From: Solirubrobacterales bacterium 70-9
GTDB lineage: Bacteria > Pseudomonadota > Alphaproteobacteria > Acetobacterales > Acetobacteraceae
Direction of reading: 5' to 3'
Assembly: GCA_903970625.1 (NCBI GenBank)
Contig: CAJCJG010000225.1
Location: 1 to 41,649, forward strand
DNA: 41,649 bases
Made by a program: the position numbers and the translations under genes. Within the stretch, counting starts at the first letter, position 1. The number at the start of each line of letters is the position of its first letter. The notes beneath the pieces were generated by a model. That model saw nothing but the letters and a program-made list of their open reading frames with translations. It did no database searches and had not been told where the DNA came from. Positions 40,103 through 41,649 of this stretch are shown in pieces.

Positions 40103-41139
40103 CAGATCAAGCCAGCCTGCCGCAGCATCTTCGCCGCGTCCTGATCGTCGCCCAGATCCTGCATGCTCAGCGCCGGCGGCTGCAACTGTTCGAACGGTTT
40201 CAGCAGCGGGTTGGGCGCCACGCCGCTGGCCAGCGGATATTCGAAGGACACGTCGCCCTTCGCCAGTTCGTCCTGCACCGGCCGGCTGACCAGGAAGGCC
40301 AGGAATTTCTGCGCCTCGGCCTGATTCTTGGACGATTTCAGCACCGCCGCACCGGAAATGTTGATCAGGGCGCCGACATCGCCGCCGGCGAAATGATGGA
40401 TTTGGCTGTGCAGCTTGGCGGCCCCGACTTCGGTGCGCAGCCGTGCCCAGTAATAGTTGTTGATGACGCCGACGGCGACGCTGCCGCGATCCACGCCGGC
40501 CACCACGCCCTCGTCGTCGTCGAAAATCTGCGCATTGTCGCGCAGGCCCTTGAGCCACGCGAGCGCCGCCGGCTTGCCCCTCAGCATCGCCACCGCGTTG
40601 ACCAGCGGCAAGAAGTCCGCGTCGCTCGGGGCGATGGCCACGCGCCCCTTCCATTCGGGTTTGGCGAGGTCGAGCAGCGAGGCCGGCAACTGCGCTTCCT
40701 TGACCAGCGACGGGTTGAACGCGAGCACGTTTTCGCGTGCCAGCACGCCAACCCAGTTGCCGTCCGCCGCGCTGTATTTCGCCGGCACGGCGGCGAGCGT
40801 CGCCGCATCGACTTTTGCCAGCAGGCCCTTTTCGTCGAGCAGCGTCAGTTCCGGCGAGTTTTCGGTGAAGTAGATGTCGGCCGGGGAGGACGCACCTTCC
40901 TTGGCGATCTGGTTGGCGATTTCCGGCGCCTCGCCCGCATGCACGCGCACCTTGATGCCGGTTTGCTTGGTGAAGGTTTCCACCAGCGAATCCACCATCT
41001 GTTCGTGCTGGGCGCTATAGAGCGTGAGCGTATCGGCGTGCGCGCGGCCGATGGCGGGCAGCAGCGTCACTCCGAGCAGGGCAGCCAATCCGAACCGGCC
41101 GTAGCTGCGAAAACGAGGTCGTGATCCATGAGCCTGCAC
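40102..41139 (-). CDS. fbpA: Ferric iron ABC transporter substrate-binding protein (FbpA-like)
   Basis: 345 residues with a Sec signal peptide cleaved near residue 35 (IGRAHA). The iron ligands of FbpA are all in place: His45 (LYSAQHEQ), Glu93 (IYFTENSP) and the tyrosine pair Tyr229-Tyr230 (INNYYWAR). It binds Fe3+ in the periplasm and delivers it to the permease. GTG 41139 is chosen: AAAGGAG is 8 nt upstream and it gives a normal signal peptide, whereas the open frame further upstream runs into the Fur-like box. Confidence 0.94.
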   Translation of the reverse strand: MQAHGSRPRFRSYGRFGLAALLGVTLLPAIGRAHADTLTLYSAQHEQMVDSLVETFTKQTGIKVRVHAGEAPEIANQIAKEGASSPADIYFTENSPELTLLDEKGLLAKVDAATLAAVPAKYSAADGNWVGVLARENVLAFNPSLVKEAQLPASLLDLAKPEWKGRVAIAPSDADFLPLVNAVAMLRGKPAALAWLKGLRDNAQIFDDDEGVVAGVDRGSVAVGVINNYYWARLRTEVGAAKLHSQIHHFAGGDVGALINISGAAVLKSSKNQAEAQKFLAFLVSRPVQDELAKGDVSFEYPLASGVAPNPLLKPFEQLQPPALSMQDLGDDQDAAKMLRQAGLI

Positions 41140-41147
41140 GCGGAAAG

Positions 41148-41154
41148 CTCCTTT
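41148..41154 (-). promoter_or_regulatory. Shine-Dalgarno deciding the fbpA start
   Basis: AAAGGAG lies 8 nt before GTG 41139. No other start codon in this frame has a comparable site. Confidence 0.75.
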
Positions 41155-41168
41155 GATAGTGAACGGGT

Positions 41169-41196
41169 AAATGCGAACCACTCGCATTTGCAAATG
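41169..41196. promoter_or_regulatory. Fur-like box before the iron ABC operon
   Basis: AAATGCGA-N5-TCGCATTT (41169-41189) is a perfect inverted repeat, overlapped by a second palindrome CATTTGCAAATG (41185-41196). Two overlapping dyads suggest two bound dimers. It lies 30 nt upstream of the fbpA start, the same distance as the box before the porin gene. Confidence 0.8.
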
Positions 41197-41220
41197 GGGT
41201 AGTCCGTCCGCATCGGCCGG

Positions 41221-41649
41221 TCAAGGGGCCGCTATGTCCCGTCGTGCCTCGGTTCGAATGACGGCGGTGTCGAAAGAATGTTTTGATAACGTAACATTAT
41301 GGACGTGCCAAGGCGCCGGCTTTGCTCGGGCCGAAAATTGAAATGGCGGGCCGGGGGGCGGCCTTAAGCCCTGTCCCCCTGTGGAAGAGGGTTGGGTGAG
41401 GGGTGTTTGCGGCTCCGGATTTGGGGCGGAGCGACCCCTCTCCCCTGCCCTCTCCCGCAAGGGGAGAAGGAGTTGTTGGGCCATTTTCGGCGAGATTCGG
41501 GTCCGGCGCTCCCGGCGGGGCTGGGCGCGGTGGGACTGCCGGCGGGGGACGACCGGGGCGGCGGGGATCGGGACCGGCTGGCTCTCGGCGAGCTTGCCCT
41601 CGGCGACCTTGGCGGCGAGGACCGCAAAAGCCTCGCCGATGCCCCGGAG
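41221..41649 (-). CDS. Repeat-tailed hypothetical protein, 5' end outside window
   Basis: An open frame runs from the right window edge to a TGA at 41221-41223 (142 residues). Its start resembles the small protein at 4253-4612 (GIGEAFAVLAAKVAEGK against RMGEDFARLAASVEKGE), followed by RRERRTRISPKMAQQ and the translated palindromic repeat. The last ~50 residues are low-complexity and probably not functional. Inverted paralogue of the left-hand gene. Function unknown. Confidence 0.45.
   Translation of the reverse strand, partial: LRGIGEAFAVLAAKVAEGKLAESQPVPIPAAPVVPRRQSHRAQPRRERRTRISPKMAQQLLLPLRERAGERGRSAPNPEPQTPLTQPSSTGGQGLRPPPGPPFQFSARAKPAPWHVHNVTLSKHSFDTAVIRTEARRDIAAP
41296..41517 (-). repeat. 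Repeat copy B, inverted partner of 4448-4677
   Basis: Read on the minus strand it starts with CGCCGGGAGCGCCGGAC and ends with TTGGCACGTCCATAAT, as copy A does. The interior holds the same palindromic module (CTCCCCTTGCGGGAGAG, then GGCAGGGGAGAGGGGTCG). The central part has diverged. Confidence 0.75.

Noticed and set aside
4448-41517. Composite transposon or integrative island
   Set aside because: No transposase, integrase, tRNA or target-site duplication is visible; the repeats alone are not enough.
1-41649. CRISPR arrays, tRNA or rRNA genes
   Set aside because: No regularly spaced direct repeats or recognisable RNA gene sequence were found on reading both strands.

Overview
The window comes from a high-GC alphaproteobacterium. 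Acetobacteraceae (Rhodopila-like) is my best guess: the coding is GC-rich and tightly packed with ATGA-type overlaps, there is a Hint_2 (Hedgehog/intein) secreted protein, an alphaproteobacterial REP element, and small repeat-tailed proteins of a type I associate with that family. No RNA gene, CRISPR array, transposase or integrase was seen. Almost everything is accessory metabolism and transport.

Layout. (1) 1-4.7 kb, + strand: the 3' end of an iron-type alcohol dehydrogenase, a mandelate racemase/enolase-superfamily enzyme, a BrnTA toxin-antitoxin locus whose toxin is frameshifted while the antitoxin is intact, a DUF29 protein, a LysR regulator, and a small repeat-tailed protein. (2) 4.7-12.85 kb, - strand: a seven-gene operon with a complete peptide/nickel-type (Dpp-like) ABC importer and two amidase-signature enzymes. 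It is transcribed divergently from an XRE-cupin regulator at 13.1 kb. (3) 13.7-22.8 kb, - strand: an eight-gene, mostly overlapping operon encoding a DeoR repressor, the two subunits of a dimethylformamidase-like iron amidohydrolase, a threonine-dehydratase-type PLP enzyme, a phosphotriesterase-family hydrolase, a creatininase-family hydrolase, an FGGY carbohydrate kinase and an allophanate-hydrolase-type amidase. (4) 23-31 kb, + strand, divergent from (3): a sugar/polyol-type (MalEFGK-like) ABC importer, a cytosolic copper amine oxidase and, beyond a REP element, a GMC oxidoreductase. (5) 30.8-33.5 kb: an SGNH/GDSL hydrolase fused to a self-processing Hint domain, divergent from a CDP-alcohol phosphatidyltransferase. 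(6) 33.5-41.2 kb, - strand: an iron-uptake block with an FbpABC-type ferric ABC importer, then an OprB-type porin, a secreted beta-propeller-like protein and a Tat-exported DyP/EfeB peroxidase. Two nearly identical Fur-like palindromes head the two transcription units.

How the parts may work together. Blocks 3 and 4 share a divergent control region with an operator-like inverted repeat and look like one uptake-and-catabolism locus. An importer would bring in a sugar- or polyol-like amide or amine conjugate. C-N and ester/lactone bonds would be hydrolysed by the dimethylformamidase-like, phosphotriesterase-like, creatininase-like and allophanate-hydrolase-like enzymes. The released amine would go to the copper amine oxidase and the polyol to the kinase. 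No single known pathway contains this set. Block 2 is probably a separate amide or peptide scavenging system. Block 6 is a coherent iron-starvation response unit.

The 36.6 kb from the first amidase to the iron ABC operon is bracketed by two inverted copies of a roughly 225-bp sequence (4448-4677 and 41296-41517).
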